Source: CAWAQA01 sp963784065
Lineage (GTDB): Bacteria; Acidobacteriota; Vicinamibacteria; Vicinamibacterales; UBA2999
Direction: 5' to 3'
Assembly (NCBI GenBank): GCA_963784065.1
Contig: CAWAQA010000004.1
Location: 381,383 to 445,382, forward strand
DNA: 64,000 nt
Shown here: positions 42,942-54,736 of the stretch, one piece after another
Layout of the letters: every line of letters starts with the position of its first letter
Position numbering within the stretch: the stretch's first letter is position 1
Notes under the pieces: model-generated
Databases searched by the model: none
Told to the model about the DNA's origin: nothing
What the model saw: the letters and a program-made list of their open reading frames with translations, nothing else
Position numbers and translations under genes: made by a program

Positions 42942-43028
42942 CGCGGTTCAGCGGGTACGAAGCACAGAGTCACAGAGAACAGATCAGCCAGGATCCTCGT
43001 GTCTCCTTGTCGCTGAGGCCCGTGATGG

Positions 43029-43452
43029 CTACTGCCGGCTGCCGACCTGGATCCGGCGCTTCGTGTCATCCACGATGTCGATGCACGATGCGGCGGGCGC
43101 CGGGCATCGCGTGCGTCAGGCGATCCGGCCATTCGATGGCCAGGACGCCGTCGGCGACGCCCATTTCCTCGAGCCCGATGTCCTCGGTCGCCGTTCTCTC
43201 CAGACGATAGAGGTCCGCGTGGTAGAGCGCGAGCCGGCCGCCGCGATACTCGTGGATCAGCGTGAACGTCGGGCTCGCTACCTCCCCAGGATCGATGCCC
43301 AGCCCCTCGGCGAGCCCTCGCACGAACGCCGTCTTCCCGGCCCCCAGACCGCCTGACAGAAGCAGGACGTCGCCGGCGGCAAGGGAGGGGGCCAGCGCGC
43401 GGGCTACGTCCTCGGTCTCCTCTTCGGAGCGTGTGGTGTAGCTCCCGGTCAC
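43029..43452 (-). CDS. tsaE: tRNA threonylcarbamoyladenosine biosynthesis ATPase TsaE, frameshifted at the end
   Basis: About 140 residues from a GTG start. Walker A LLLSGGLGAGKTAFVRGLAEG, then VASPTFTLIHEYRGGRLALYHADLYRL and GVLAIEWPDRL, the standard TsaE set. TsaE helps TsaB/TsaD make t6A at tRNA position 37. The first open frame ends at a TGA, but removing one base near 43075 continues with DIVDDTKRRIQVGSRQ and a TAG at 43029, the normal family ending. It follows nnr by 46 bases on the same strand. Confidence 0.9.
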
Positions 43453-43498
43453 GATGAAACCGGGTTTGATTTTACGGGTGGTAAAACCAGACCTCGTT

Positions 43499-45061
43499 TC
43501 ATTTCTCAGGTTCGACAGTCGTGAGCTGCTTGAGGGCTTCGCCCAGGTGCTCGAGCAGGTCTGTCGCCGTCATCGCGACCTGCCCTTCTTCCGGCTCGGC
43601 GACGTCGCCGGCGGCGCCGTGCAGGAACACCGCGAGCCGGCATGCCGCCTCGGCGTCGAGCAACTGCGCCAGCCACGCGGCGATCATGCCGGTGAGGACG
43701 TCGCCCGTGCCGCCCGTGGCCATCCCGGGGTTGCCCGTCGGGTTGATGAACACGTGCCCTTCGGGGGTGGCGATGAGCGTCCGGTGCCCTTTCAAGACGA
43801 CGTAGAGATGATGCGTCGTGGCGAAGTTGGTGGCCACCTCGATGCGATTGGCCTGCACGTCCTCTACGGTGGAGCCCACGAGGCGCGCCATCTCGCCGGG
43901 ATGCGGCGTGATGATCACGTCGCGCTCCTCGCGACCCATGAGCCGCCCCGGATCAGCGGCGAGGACAGTGATGGCGTCGGCGTCGAGCACGAGCGGCACG
44001 GTCGATCGATCCAGCAGGCCGAACACGAAATCGGTCACGCCGGCATGGCGCCCGAGACCCGGGCCGCACGCGATGACGTCCTGGCGAAGCTCCAGAACCT
44101 GATCGACTGCTTCGGCCGTGACGCTGCCGCCGGCTTCGTCAAGCGGCTCGGTCATGTACTCAGCCGCCATCGACGCCACGATCGGCAGGCACGACGCCGG
44201 CGTGGCAACGGTGACGAGGCCGGCGCCCGACTTCAGCGCGCCCATCGCCGAAAGGAACGCGGCGCCGGTTTTTCCAATCGAACCTGCCACCACCGTCACG
44301 CGGCCGAAATCACCCTTGTGCGAGTCGGCGGCGCGCGGCTCGATGAGCTCGCGGACGTGCTCGGGCGTCAGCAGCTCAATCCGCGGGCCGTCGAGCCCTT
44401 CGAGGACCTCGTGCGGGATGCCGATGTCGGCGATGACGACGTCCCCTGCGTACGCTTCCCCCGGAGGCAACACGAGCGGCAGCTTCGGCGCCGCGAGCGT
44501 GACGGTCATCGTGGCGTCAATGCAATTGCCGATGCGGTGCGGCGTGTCCGCTGCGAGCCCGCTCGGAAGATCGATCGAGACGATGGGAATTCCAGATGCG
44601 TTCAGGTCCGCCACGACCGTCTCCATCATCCCGGTGAGCGCAGACTTGAGGCCGGTGCCGAAGATGGCGTCGACGACGAGCGAGCACTGCGAGATTTCGG
44701 AGAAGTGCAGCTCCCAGGCCTGCTCATCGTTCACCTCCACCACCGTGATGCCGAGCCGCCCGAGGATGTCGAGGTTGATACGCGCGTCCCCGCGCACGTC
44801 CGCCAGCGCCGCCACCACGAACACCGCGGCCTCGATGCCGCGCTGCGCCAGCGTCCGGGCGACGACGAAGCCGTCGCCACCGTTGTTGCCGCGCCCGCAG
44901 AGCACCGCAACCCGGCCATCGAGCCTCGCCTCGAACGCGGCTTCCATGGCGGCTACGACCTGGCGCCCGGCGTTCTCCATCAGCACGAGCGACGGGATCC
45001 CGATGTCCTCAATGGTGAAGCGGTCGGCTTCGCGCATCTGCGCGGAGTTCAGGATTCGCAT
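43499..45061 (-). CDS. nnr: Bifunctional NAD(P)H-hydrate epimerase/dehydratase (NnrE-NnrD)
   Basis: 520 residues, unbroken, from the ATG at 45061 (RILNSAQMREADRFTIEDIG is the family start; upstream codons are not). The N-terminal NnrE half has VLCGRGNNGGDGFVVARTLAQRG and VDAIFGTGLKSALTG. The C-terminal NnrD half is a ribokinase-like fold with GDFGRVTVVAGSIGKTGAAFLSAMGAL, ACGPGLGRHAG, VLDADAITVLAADP, TPHPGEMARLVG and NPGMATGGTGDVLTGMIAAWL. It repairs damaged NAD(P)H hydrates; NnrE fixes the epimer and NnrD dehydrates it at the cost of ATP or ADP. Divergent from the aminotransferase gene. NnrE-NnrD next to tsaE is a common bacterial pairing. Confidence 0.95.
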   Translation of the reverse strand: MRILNSAQMREADRFTIEDIGIPSLVLMENAGRQVVAAMEAAFEARLDGRVAVLCGRGNNGGDGFVVARTLAQRGIEAAVFVVAALADVRGDARINLDILGRLGITVVEVNDEQAWELHFSEISQCSLVVDAIFGTGLKSALTGMMETVVADLNASGIPIVSIDLPSGLAADTPHRIGNCIDATMTVTLAAPKLPLVLPPGEAYAGDVVIADIGIPHEVLEGLDGPRIELLTPEHVRELIEPRAADSHKGDFGRVTVVAGSIGKTGAAFLSAMGALKSGAGLVTVATPASCLPIVASMAAEYMTEPLDEAGGSVTAEAVDQVLELRQDVIACGPGLGRHAGVTDFVFGLLDRSTVPLVLDADAITVLAADPGRLMGREERDVIITPHPGEMARLVGSTVEDVQANRIEVATNFATTHHLYVVLKGHRTLIATPEGHVFINPTGNPGMATGGTGDVLTGMIAAWLAQLLDAEAACRLAVFLHGAAGDVAEPEEGQVAMTATDLLEHLGEALKQLTTVEPEK

Positions 45062-45125
45062 CGTGGTGCAGTACGTAGTGGGCAGCAGTCGGCAGTCGCG
45101 CGCGGTCGGAAGTATGATGCCTACT

Positions 45126-45992
45126 ATGGCAGCGACGGTCAACGTAAACGGGCGCATCTCCAGCGAGCGCGACGCGGTCATCTCGGTATTCGACCACGGA
45201 TTCCTGTACGGCGAAGGCATCTACGAAACGCTGCGGACCTACAACGGCCGGCCATTTCTCTACGACCGGCATATGCGGCGGCTGCGCAACTCGGCCGCGA
45301 TGATGGCGCTCGACATTCCCTTCACTGACGATCAGCTTGCGGTGCAGATCCGTGACACGACCGCTGACACGAAGCTGGACGGCGCGGAGGCCTACATCCG
45401 CGTGCTCGTCACGCGCGGCGTCGGCGAACTGACCTACGACATCAAGGCCACGCCCACGCCCTCGGTCGTGATCATCGTCAAGCCGCTGGTTGAGCCGTCG
45501 CGTGAGACCTACGAGCAGGGCGTTCGCGTCGCGCTCGTCGACGTCGTCAGGAATCATCCGGCGTCGGTGAACCCGATGATCAAGAGCAACAACCTCCTCA
45601 ACCAGGCGCTGGCCGGTCAGGAAGCCATCCGGCGCGGGGCGTTCGAAGGCGTCATGCGCAACTACCGCGGCGACCTCACGGAGTGCACGACCGCGAACCT
45701 GTTCGTGGTCAAGAACGGTGTCGCCCTGACGCCCCCGCTCGACTCGGGGCTGCTGCCGGGCATCACGCGCGAGTTCCTGTTCGAGGTCGGCCGTGACGTT
45801 GGCGTGCCCGTGCGCGAGCAGGTGCTGCGGGACGATGATCTGTTCTCCGCGGACGAAGCGTTCCTGACGAGCACCACGCGCGAAGCGGTCCCAATCGTTC
45901 GCGTGGACGACCGGACGATCGGCAGCGGCAAGCCGGGGCCGGTGACACAGACTTTGTTGAAGGGTTTTCGCGACCGGGCTCGCGCGGATTGA
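45126..45992 (+). CDS. Class IV PLP aminotransferase (IlvE/D-amino acid aminotransferase/PabC type)
   Basis: 288 residues, unbroken. Fold type IV motifs: VISVFDHGFLYGEGIYETLRTYNGRPFLYDRHMRRL; VNPMIKSNNLLNQALAGQEA with the PLP lysine in IKSNN; and LTECTTANLFVVKNG with PLLDSGLLPG-like SGLLPGITREFL. It could be a branched-chain, D-alanine or aminodeoxychorismate lyase enzyme. TECTTANLF (Thr instead of Ser) and DHGFLYGEG are seen in IlvE-like and D-AAT-like members. Earlier in-frame ATGs at 45114 and 45117 are possible; GGAAG at 45109-45113 would suit 45117. No specific substrate claim is made. Confidence 0.88.
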   Translation: MAATVNVNGRISSERDAVISVFDHGFLYGEGIYETLRTYNGRPFLYDRHMRRLRNSAAMMALDIPFTDDQLAVQIRDTTADTKLDGAEAYIRVLVTRGVGELTYDIKATPTPSVVIIVKPLVEPSRETYEQGVRVALVDVVRNHPASVNPMIKSNNLLNQALAGQEAIRRGAFEGVMRNYRGDLTECTTANLFVVKNGVALTPPLDSGLLPGITREFLFEVGRDVGVPVREQVLRDDDLFSADEAFLTSTTREAVPIVRVDDRTIGSGKPGPVTQTLLKGFRDRARAD

Positions 45993-45999
45993 TGTTCGA

Positions 46000-46075
46000 G
46001 CCGGCTCTCTAAAGCCGGCCCCACGTGGAGGAGGCGCGTTGGACCGCCCTCGTAGGGGCCGGCTTCAGCCGGCCC
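46000..46075. repeat. REP-like inverted doublet between the aminotransferase and gcvP
   Basis: Copy 2 is a perfect hairpin GGGCCGGC-TTCA-GCCGGCCC (46056-46075) preceded by CGTAG. Copy 1 (46000-46025), on the other strand, reads CGTGGGGCCGGCTTTAGAGA and then GCCGGC. The two are in opposite orientation, between convergent genes, so they may also end transcription from both sides. Confidence 0.6.
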
Positions 46076-46076
46076 A

Positions 46077-48966
<2,890 letters not shown>

Positions 48967-48970
<4 letters not shown>

Positions 48971-49347
48971 GCTTTTCCGAGAAGAGCCTGGTATTGAGCG
49001 CTGTCCAGCAGGCTGGCGACCTCACCCGGGTTCGACGGCCGCACCTTGATCATCCAGGTCGTGTGCGGCTCCTTGTTGACCACTTCGGGATGGTCCTTGA
49101 GGGCCGCGTTCACCTCCACCACTTCGCCGCTCACGGGCGCGAACAGTTCGGAGACCGCCTTGACCGATTCGATCGAGCCGAACGAGTCGCCCGCCGTGAC
49201 CGTGCGGCCCACGTCGGGGAGATCCACGTAGACGACGTCTCCAAGCTGCTCCTGCGCAAAATCGGTGATGCCGACTTCGGTGGCGTCCGCGCCGAGCCGG
49301 ACCCATTCGTGATCCTTCGTGTACTTCAGGTCACCCGGATAGCTCAT
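48967..49347 (-). CDS. gcvH: Glycine cleavage system H protein
   Basis: 126 residues, unbroken. GDLKYTKDHEWVRLG at the start, VGITDFAQEQLGDVVYVDLP, and the lipoyl-lysine motif SFGSIESVKAVSELFAPVSG with Lys63. Carries the aminomethyl group between GcvP and GcvT. Four-base overlaps (ATGA) with both gcvT and gcvP show an operon order T-H-P. Confidence 0.97.
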
Positions 49348-50456
49348 TTAGCCCTCTTGTAAAACGGCAACGGTATCACGCGCGCCTTCGCGACGCGGCC
49401 GCGCACGTCGATGTCGATCTCGGTGCCGGCGGGTGCCATCTCGATCGGCACGTATGCCATCCCGATCGCCTTCTTGAGAAACGGGGTTTGCGTCCCGCTG
49501 GTCACGACGCCGACCGGCTTGCCGCCGCGAACCACCGGGTAGCCGTGGCGGGCGATGCCGCGATCGATCATCTCGAATCCGACCAGCTTGCGCGCAAGTC
49601 CCTTCTCCTTCTGCTCACGCAGGGCGTCGCTGCCGATGAAATCCTTCTTCCATCCGAGGGTCCATCCCAGGCCTGCTTCGAGCGCGGTCGTGGACTCGTC
49701 GATATCGTTGCCGTAGAGGCGCATCGCCGCCTCGAGGCGCAGCGTATCGCGCGCGCCGAGGCCCACCGGGACGATGTCGGCGGAGCGTCCGGACTCGAGC
49801 AGGCCGCGCCACACGGCATCGGCCATGTTTGGCGGGACGAAGATCTCGAAGCCGTCCTCGCCGGTGTAGCCGGTTCGCGCCACCGTCACCCTGGCATCCG
49901 CCACGTGTCCGTGGGCAAACCAGAATGGCTGCACCTCGTGGAGCTCAACCGTGCTCAGCGGCTGCAGGATCTCGGCGGAGGCGGGCCCCTGGATCGCGAT
50001 CAACGCGTACCGGTTGCTCGAGTCGATCACGGCCGCATCTCCAACCAGCTTGATCTGCTCGCTGATCCACGCGTAGTCCTTCGCCACGTTCGAGGCGTTG
50101 ACGACGAGCATGAAATGATTCGGCGCCATACGATAGACGATCATGTCGTCTATGTAGGTGCCCGCGGGCGTCAGCAGGCCTGAATACTGGGCCTGGCCCA
50201 CCTGCAAGCCGCCGGCATCGTTGCTCGAGATCCGCTGCACCGCTGCGACGGCGTCCTTGCCGGCAATCTCGATTTCCCCCATGTGGCTGACGTCGAACAG
50301 GCCGGCGCGTGTCCGCACGGCCAGGTGCTCGTTCACGATGCCGGAATACTCGACGGGCATGTCCCAGCCGGCAAACGGCATCATCCGGGCGTTCGACGCG
50401 CGGTGGCGGGCGTTGAGTGGAGTCTTGCGGAGGTCTGCGGCGGCCGTCTCTGTCAT
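49344..50456 (-). CDS. gcvT: Aminomethyltransferase (T-protein of the glycine cleavage system)
   Basis: 370 residues, unbroken. ARMMPFAGWDMPVEYSGIVNEH, LFDVSHMGEIEI, GTYIDDMIVYR, then RTGYTGEDGFEIFVPP and VGLGARDTLRLEAAMRLYGND, the folate-binding set of the family. It releases ammonia and makes 5,10-methylene-tetrahydrofolate. First gene of the gcv operon; about 110 bases separate it from the amidohydrolase gene. I looked for a glycine riboswitch there and saw none convincing. Confidence 0.97.
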   Translation of the reverse strand: MTETAAADLRKTPLNARHRASNARMMPFAGWDMPVEYSGIVNEHLAVRTRAGLFDVSHMGEIEIAGKDAVAAVQRISSNDAGGLQVGQAQYSGLLTPAGTYIDDMIVYRMAPNHFMLVVNASNVAKDYAWISEQIKLVGDAAVIDSSNRYALIAIQGPASAEILQPLSTVELHEVQPFWFAHGHVADARVTVARTGYTGEDGFEIFVPPNMADAVWRGLLESGRSADIVPVGLGARDTLRLEAAMRLYGNDIDESTTALEAGLGWTLGWKKDFIGSDALREQKEKGLARKLVGFEMIDRGIARHGYPVVRGGKPVGVVTSGTQTPFLKKAIGMAYVPIEMAPAGTEIDIDVRGRVAKARVIPLPFYKRAK

Positions 50457-50565
50457 TGAGCGATGTGGGTGAGTGGCCGCCCGAAACCACCTGTGGAGCC
50501 GGGCAAACTGAGTGCAATTGTCCTATGCGCTCCGCAAGAGGGTCAAGGAACGCAGCCTGCGCGGC

Positions 50566-51816
50566 TCAGCGGGTTGCACGGCCCGGAGGTTTCGGCGCCG
50601 GTCGCTCGTTCTTGTAGATCTTCCCGCCCTTCATCACGAACACCACGCGGCGCAAGGCCGTGATGTCGTCGACCGGGTTGCCGTCCAGGGCGATGATGTC
50701 GGCCTGCATGCCGGGAGCAATCGTCCCGATCCGGTCCGCCATGTTCAGCGATTCAGCGGCCATGGACGTCGCGGACACAATGGCGTCCATCGGTTTCTGG
50801 CCACCGTCCCTGACGCGGTAGATCATCTCCTCGAACAGGCGGCCGTGAGCACCCGCCACCGCATCGGTGCCTTGGACGATCTTCACGCCCTTGGCCAACG
50901 CCCGCTTGAAGGTGTCGTTGCCGATCGGCAGCCCCTGGGCCATGTACCGGAACCCTTCTTCGTTGTAGTTGCCGACACCGAAGTACTTCTCCTTGTTCTC
51001 GAGATAGTTGTGCAGCAGGAGGTGATTGTTCGAATCGAAATAGACTCCGCGCTTCACCATCAGGTCGAGGACCTCGTCCGTGAGCCGGTTGCCGTGCTCG
51101 ATCGTGGTGCAACCCGCCAGGATGGCCGCCTTGGCTCCCTCAGGCCCCTGCGCATGCACGAGCGTGCGCTTTCCCAGCGCCTTGGCCTCACCGCACGCCG
51201 CCTCGATCTGGGCGTCGCTCATCGATTGCGCACCGCCTTCCCGGATGCTCTTGGTCGCAAACAGCTTGATGAAGTCGGCGCCCTCGGCCACCAGCTTGCG
51301 CACCTCGGCGCGGATCTGGTCAGGGGTGCCCGAGTCCTCGCGAATCGAACGAAGCGACGTGAGAATCCTCGGCCCAGGGACGCGGCCGTCGTTAATCCAG
51401 TCGCGCAGATTCTTGTCGATCTCGGCGCCGGGGCTCTGAACCGTGGTGAACCCGGACATCAGTATCCGGTAGGCGTTCTCCATCGTGTAGAGCATCGCCT
51501 GGTCGAGCGTTTCGGCCCGGCTGTCGACCTCGTTGTGGATACGGCCGGTGTCGCGGTCGAAGTGTGACGCGATGTGCGCATGGGTCTCGATCCAGCCCGG
51601 CATGATGGTCAGGCCCGTCAGGTCGTACACGGTTCCCTGCGCAGAAGGATCGAGCCTCACAATCCTGCCGTCGTTGACGACGATCGCCGTGTTTCTGAGA
51701 ATGCCTCCCTTGCCGTCGAAGATCGTTGCAGCCTTGATGACCGATGGTCCATCCTGAGCGAACGCGGCGGTAGCGGCCATGACGGCGGTTGCAAGCACCA
51801 GACTCGTGATTTTCAT
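50566..51816 (-). CDS. Exported amidohydrolase (imidazolonepropionase/prolidase-like)
   Basis: 416 residues, unbroken. Signal peptide (ITSLVLATAVMAATAAFAQ), then the amidohydrolase metal site: GLTIMPGWIETHAHIASHF (HxH), IKLFATKSIREG where the carbamylated lysine is expected, TTIEHGNRLTDE for the later histidine, and VQGTDAVAGAHGRLFEE for the aspartate. The C-terminus returns to the small beta domain (GMQADIIALDGNPVDDI). Such acidobacterial enzymes are usually annotated as Xaa-Pro dipeptidase-like or imidazolonepropionase-like; the substrate is unknown. It has a good ribosome site (GAGGAGCC) before the ATG and sits upstream of gcvT on the same strand but with a gap. Confidence 0.9.
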   Translation of the reverse strand: MKITSLVLATAVMAATAAFAQDGPSVIKAATIFDGKGGILRNTAIVVNDGRIVRLDPSAQGTVYDLTGLTIMPGWIETHAHIASHFDRDTGRIHNEVDSRAETLDQAMLYTMENAYRILMSGFTTVQSPGAEIDKNLRDWINDGRVPGPRILTSLRSIREDSGTPDQIRAEVRKLVAEGADFIKLFATKSIREGGAQSMSDAQIEAACGEAKALGKRTLVHAQGPEGAKAAILAGCTTIEHGNRLTDEVLDLMVKRGVYFDSNNHLLLHNYLENKEKYFGVGNYNEEGFRYMAQGLPIGNDTFKRALAKGVKIVQGTDAVAGAHGRLFEEMIYRVRDGGQKPMDAIVSATSMAAESLNMADRIGTIAPGMQADIIALDGNPVDDITALRRVVFVMKGGKIYKNERPAPKPPGRATR

Positions 51817-51932
51817 CGTGAGGCTCCTCGATGCACGACCGAAACGCCGATTCTAGCGCCGTTTTCGATGCCGCGAACCACGAGAGTGACAGGACACCGG
51901 AGACATTGAGAGAAACCGAAGCACCCTTCGTA

Positions 51933-52622
51933 TCATGAGACATCCCGCAGCGATGACGTGGCGCGCAGCTTGTCGAACACATCAGCCAGCAGCGCGGCGG
52001 TAACGGGACCCACCGGCGCAATCTCGTGCGCCCTCATCAACACTACCTCGTGCGGCAGCAGACAGAGATACGCATCACACACACCAGCGAGGTCGTGGAG
52101 GCGATGCGACGATAACACCACGGCGGCACCCCGGTCCCGCTTGACCTCGATCGTGGAGGACAGCCAACGGGCGCTATCGGCATCGAGCGCTTCCCACGGC
52201 TCATCGAGGACGATCAGATCCAGCGGGTGGCGGCTGAGAACCGTACGAAGACCGAGAAGTTGCCGGGTACCGCGCGACAGCGTTCGGATCCGCCTGCGCT
52301 CGGGGATGCGCAGATCGGATGCGCCGAGGCTTCCCCACGCGGCCGCCCGAACGGACCCGGGAAGCGTGGCGTCGCCCGCGAAGTAGGCAACGGGTGTTCG
52401 TGAGAGCGCGTCGCGCGGAGCCAGCCCCCGTATCCGCATGTCGCCTGCCCGCGGGGTGAGCAGCCCCACAGCCATCCGCAGGAGTGTTGTCTTCCCGGCC
52501 CCGCTCGGGCCGATGACTCCGAGCGATTGCCCGGCAGGTACCTGGAACGTGGCATCGCGAAAGACGTCCCGCCGCCCGTAGCCCGCCGCGACGCCGCGGG
52601 CCGAGAGGATCACCTCGCTCAT
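51933..52622 (-). CDS. ABC transporter ATP-binding protein
   Basis: 229 residues from the ATG at 52622 (SEVILSARGVAAGYGRRDVFR). Walker A GVIGPSGAGKTTLLRMAVG, signature TLSRGTRQLLGLRTVLSRHP (degenerate LSGGQ as LSRGT), Walker B LDLIVLDEPWEALD, and the switch histidine in VVLSSHRLHDLAG. Its ATG overlaps the stop of the permease gene (four bases). The pair looks like a small ABC-2-type export system; the substrate is unknown. The overlap and shared direction with the regulator upstream suggest one unit. Confidence 0.87.
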   Translation of the reverse strand: MSEVILSARGVAAGYGRRDVFRDATFQVPAGQSLGVIGPSGAGKTTLLRMAVGLLTPRAGDMRIRGLAPRDALSRTPVAYFAGDATLPGSVRAAAWGSLGASDLRIPERRRIRTLSRGTRQLLGLRTVLSRHPLDLIVLDEPWEALDADSARWLSSTIEVKRDRGAAVVLSSHRLHDLAGVCDAYLCLLPHEVVLMRAHEIAPVGPVTAALLADVFDKLRATSSLRDVS

Positions 52623-53251
52623 TGGCCGGACTCCAGCGGTACATCCATCCGCCTTATCCATGCGAACGACGCGATCATGATTGCGGCGATCACCGCGACC
52701 AGAATCGCAGCGGCGACCGGATGTGGTGACGTGGCGAGCAGTGCCCAGGGAAGCAGCATCGCGGCGGCTGACGTGTTGTGGCCCGGCAGTGCGGCCGCCA
52801 CCAGGGCGAACACGAGCAGCCACACGATGGCACCGGTCAGTCGAGGAAGCGGTACGGTCAACGACCACGGCACGGTGGAAAGGACGAACACCGCGAGCAG
52901 TGTGCCTGCAGACACGAGGCTGTTGCCGCCGTACATTCGCTCGATGGCGGCGAGGACGAACCAGCTCAGGACGCCAGGGAGAATGGACATCGCCCAGTGC
53001 ACCACGGCAATGGCCAGGCGGCTGTCGCCGCGCGTGAGCAAGAGGTCGTAATGGCCGCGGCGCGCGGGCACCATGAATCCAGATGCCGCCGCAAAGAGCT
53101 GGAGCAACAGCACCGGCGCCACGGTCATGACTCCCTGATCCACGTTGATCATGAGCGCCGTGCCGCCAACCATCGTTGCCAGGCCGAACGCGGCCAGCAT
53201 CGCCCTCGGCACGACGGGCACGACGACAAAGAAGCGTGCGAGATGCAGCAT
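52619..53251 (-). CDS. ABC-2-like permease, six membrane helices
   Basis: 211 residues from the ATG at 53251 (LHLARFFVVVPVVPRAMLAAFG), with GGAG seven bases upstream. Hydrophobic segments: MLAAFGLATMVGGTALMI, VMTVAPVLLLQLFAAASGFMV, WAMSILPGVLSWFVLAAIER, TLLAVFVLSTVPWSLTV, IVWLLVFALVAAALPG and AAILVAVIAAIMIASFAWI. RRGHYDLLLTRGDSR lies on a loop. No named family, but partnered with the ATP-binding gene. An in-frame ATG at 53275 would overlap the regulator and is less likely. Confidence 0.7.
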   Translation of the reverse strand: MLHLARFFVVVPVVPRAMLAAFGLATMVGGTALMINVDQGVMTVAPVLLLQLFAAASGFMVPARRGHYDLLLTRGDSRLAIAVVHWAMSILPGVLSWFVLAAIERMYGGNSLVSAGTLLAVFVLSTVPWSLTVPLPRLTGAIVWLLVFALVAAALPGHNTSAAAMLLPWALLATSPHPVAAAILVAVIAAIMIASFAWIRRMDVPLESGQ

Positions 53252-53255
53252 GGCG

Positions 53256-54653
53256 TCACTCCACGAGCTCTGCATCCCGAGCCGCGTCGTCCACGGGCCG
53301 CGCCCAGGCCGGGATCTGCCGCGCCAGCGGGCCCTGGCCGCCCTCGTAGTGGCGGAGATACGCCTGCAGCGTGTGGTAACTGATGTCGAGCGCGCGGCAC
53401 GCTCGCCGCTTATTCCGTCCGCAGCGCTCGAAGACCAATTTCGCATACCGGCTTCCCCACGCGCGCATCGTCTCTGCGGCGTTGACCGAAGGACCCAATA
53501 CCTCCCCGTACTCGCCGCGCACCTGCGGAGGCAGATCGTCCAGCTCGATCTCGTCGGTCTCAGCCAGGGCCACGGCACGCTCGATGAGCCGCTCGAGCTG
53601 CCTGACGTTGCCCGGCCAGTGGTAGTAGCGCAGCGCCTCGAGCGCCGCAAACGACATCTTGAGATCCCGCGTCTGGCGGTGGCGAGCAAGGAAATACGCC
53701 GAGAGCTCCTCGATGTCTTCGCGGCGATCGCGCAACGGTGGCACGTGAATCTCGACACCGCTCAAGCGATAGAACAGGTCCGCCCTGAAGAGCCCCCTGG
53801 CCACCAGCTCCCCGAGGGGACGGTTCGTGGCGGCCACGATCCGCGTGTTGACGCGCCGAAGGCCGTTGCCCCCGACGCGTTCGACGCTCAAGTCCTGGAT
53901 CGCACGCAGGAGCTTGGCCTGTGCCGTCAGCGACAGGTCCGACACCTCGTCGAGGAACAGCGTGCCGTTGTCGGCGTGCTCGAACTTGCCGCGGCGGCCT
54001 CTGACCCCGGTAGCCGTCCGGTCTTCGATACCGAACAGCTCTGCCTCCAGCAGCGTTTCGACCACGGCCGCGCAGTTCACGGCGACGAACGGCCCGTGCC
54101 GGCGTCTTCCGAGATCGTGCAGCTGGCGGGCTACCAGCTCCTTGCCCACACCCGACTCGCCGTCGATGAGCACGGTGAAGTCGGTCAACGCGACGCGCTC
54201 GATGCGATCGCGGAGGTCCTTCATCAAGGGAGTCGAGCCAATCAGCGGCGCCGCGCCATCCGGGCGGCAGGCATGCAGGACCGTCCGGGTGCGGGCCGCC
54301 TCCAGGACGAGTCCGCCAAGATCCGCGGCGCTCTCCAGCATCTCGAAGTCCGAGCCTTCGATGGGCCGTCCTGGCTCGAAATACGCTTCGAGCACGGCCT
54401 GCACACGCGGATTGGCGGTCGGTACCCCGAGCACGATCGAATCCGTGGTGCGTGTCGGCGTCACCAGGCGCGCCTGGTAGCGGGCAGGGATTTCGCGCAG
54501 GCGCACGGAGCGCATCGAGAGCAGCCGCTGCAGCTGTTGCTCGAAGATGGCCTGCAGGTCGCGATCGGGGGTGACGCGCACGAGGCCCGCCACGAGCGCC
54601 GAGAGGATCCGCCGCAGGTCGGGGCGCGGCTCGCTGTCGGGTGAGGAAGACAT
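53256..54653 (-). CDS. Sigma54-type AAA+ regulator lacking a GAFTGA motif
   Basis: About 465 residues from the ATG at 54653; an ATG at 54713 is in frame with no ribosome site. A GAF-like N-terminal domain is followed by the central AAA+ domain: LIGSTPLMKDLRDRIERVA, Walker A IDGESGVGKELVARQLHDLG, FVAVNCAAVVETLLEAELFG, then IEDRTATGVRGRRGKFEHA in place of GAFTGA, Walker B NGTLFLDEVSDLS, and LFYRLSGVEIHVPPLRDRREDI. A Fis-type HTH (CGRNKRRACRALDISYHTLQAYL) closes it. With RTATGV where GAFTGA should be, direct sigma54 contact is doubtful. It likely controls the adjoining ABC genes. Confidence 0.88.
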   Translation of the reverse strand: MSSSPDSEPRPDLRRILSALVAGLVRVTPDRDLQAIFEQQLQRLLSMRSVRLREIPARYQARLVTPTRTTDSIVLGVPTANPRVQAVLEAYFEPGRPIEGSDFEMLESAADLGGLVLEAARTRTVLHACRPDGAAPLIGSTPLMKDLRDRIERVALTDFTVLIDGESGVGKELVARQLHDLGRRRHGPFVAVNCAAVVETLLEAELFGIEDRTATGVRGRRGKFEHADNGTLFLDEVSDLSLTAQAKLLRAIQDLSVERVGGNGLRRVNTRIVAATNRPLGELVARGLFRADLFYRLSGVEIHVPPLRDRREDIEELSAYFLARHRQTRDLKMSFAALEALRYYHWPGNVRQLERLIERAVALAETDEIELDDLPPQVRGEYGEVLGPSVNAAETMRAWGSRYAKLVFERCGRNKRRACRALDISYHTLQAYLRHYEGGQGPLARQIPAWARPVDDAARDAELVE

Positions 54654-54736
54654 CACAGTCTCGGCCACATGCAGCCTTTCGATGGTGTTCACCGTAACCA
54701 AGCTCGATGCCATGACAGGGCGGGGCGTCTAAGCGC

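Noticed and set aside
43454..45328. Long plus-strand frames opposite nnr
   Set aside because: NnrE/NnrD motifs are complete on the minus strand; the opposing frames have no family signal.
50457..50565. Glycine riboswitch before gcvT
   Set aside because: A few bases resemble parts of the aptamer, but the paired GGAGAG/CUCUC elements and the tandem core are not there.
53145..54644. A 499-codon plus-strand frame antisense to the sigma54-type regulator
   Set aside because: Arg/Pro/His-rich translation with no motif, exactly opposite a gene with complete domains; a normal shadow in high-GC DNA.
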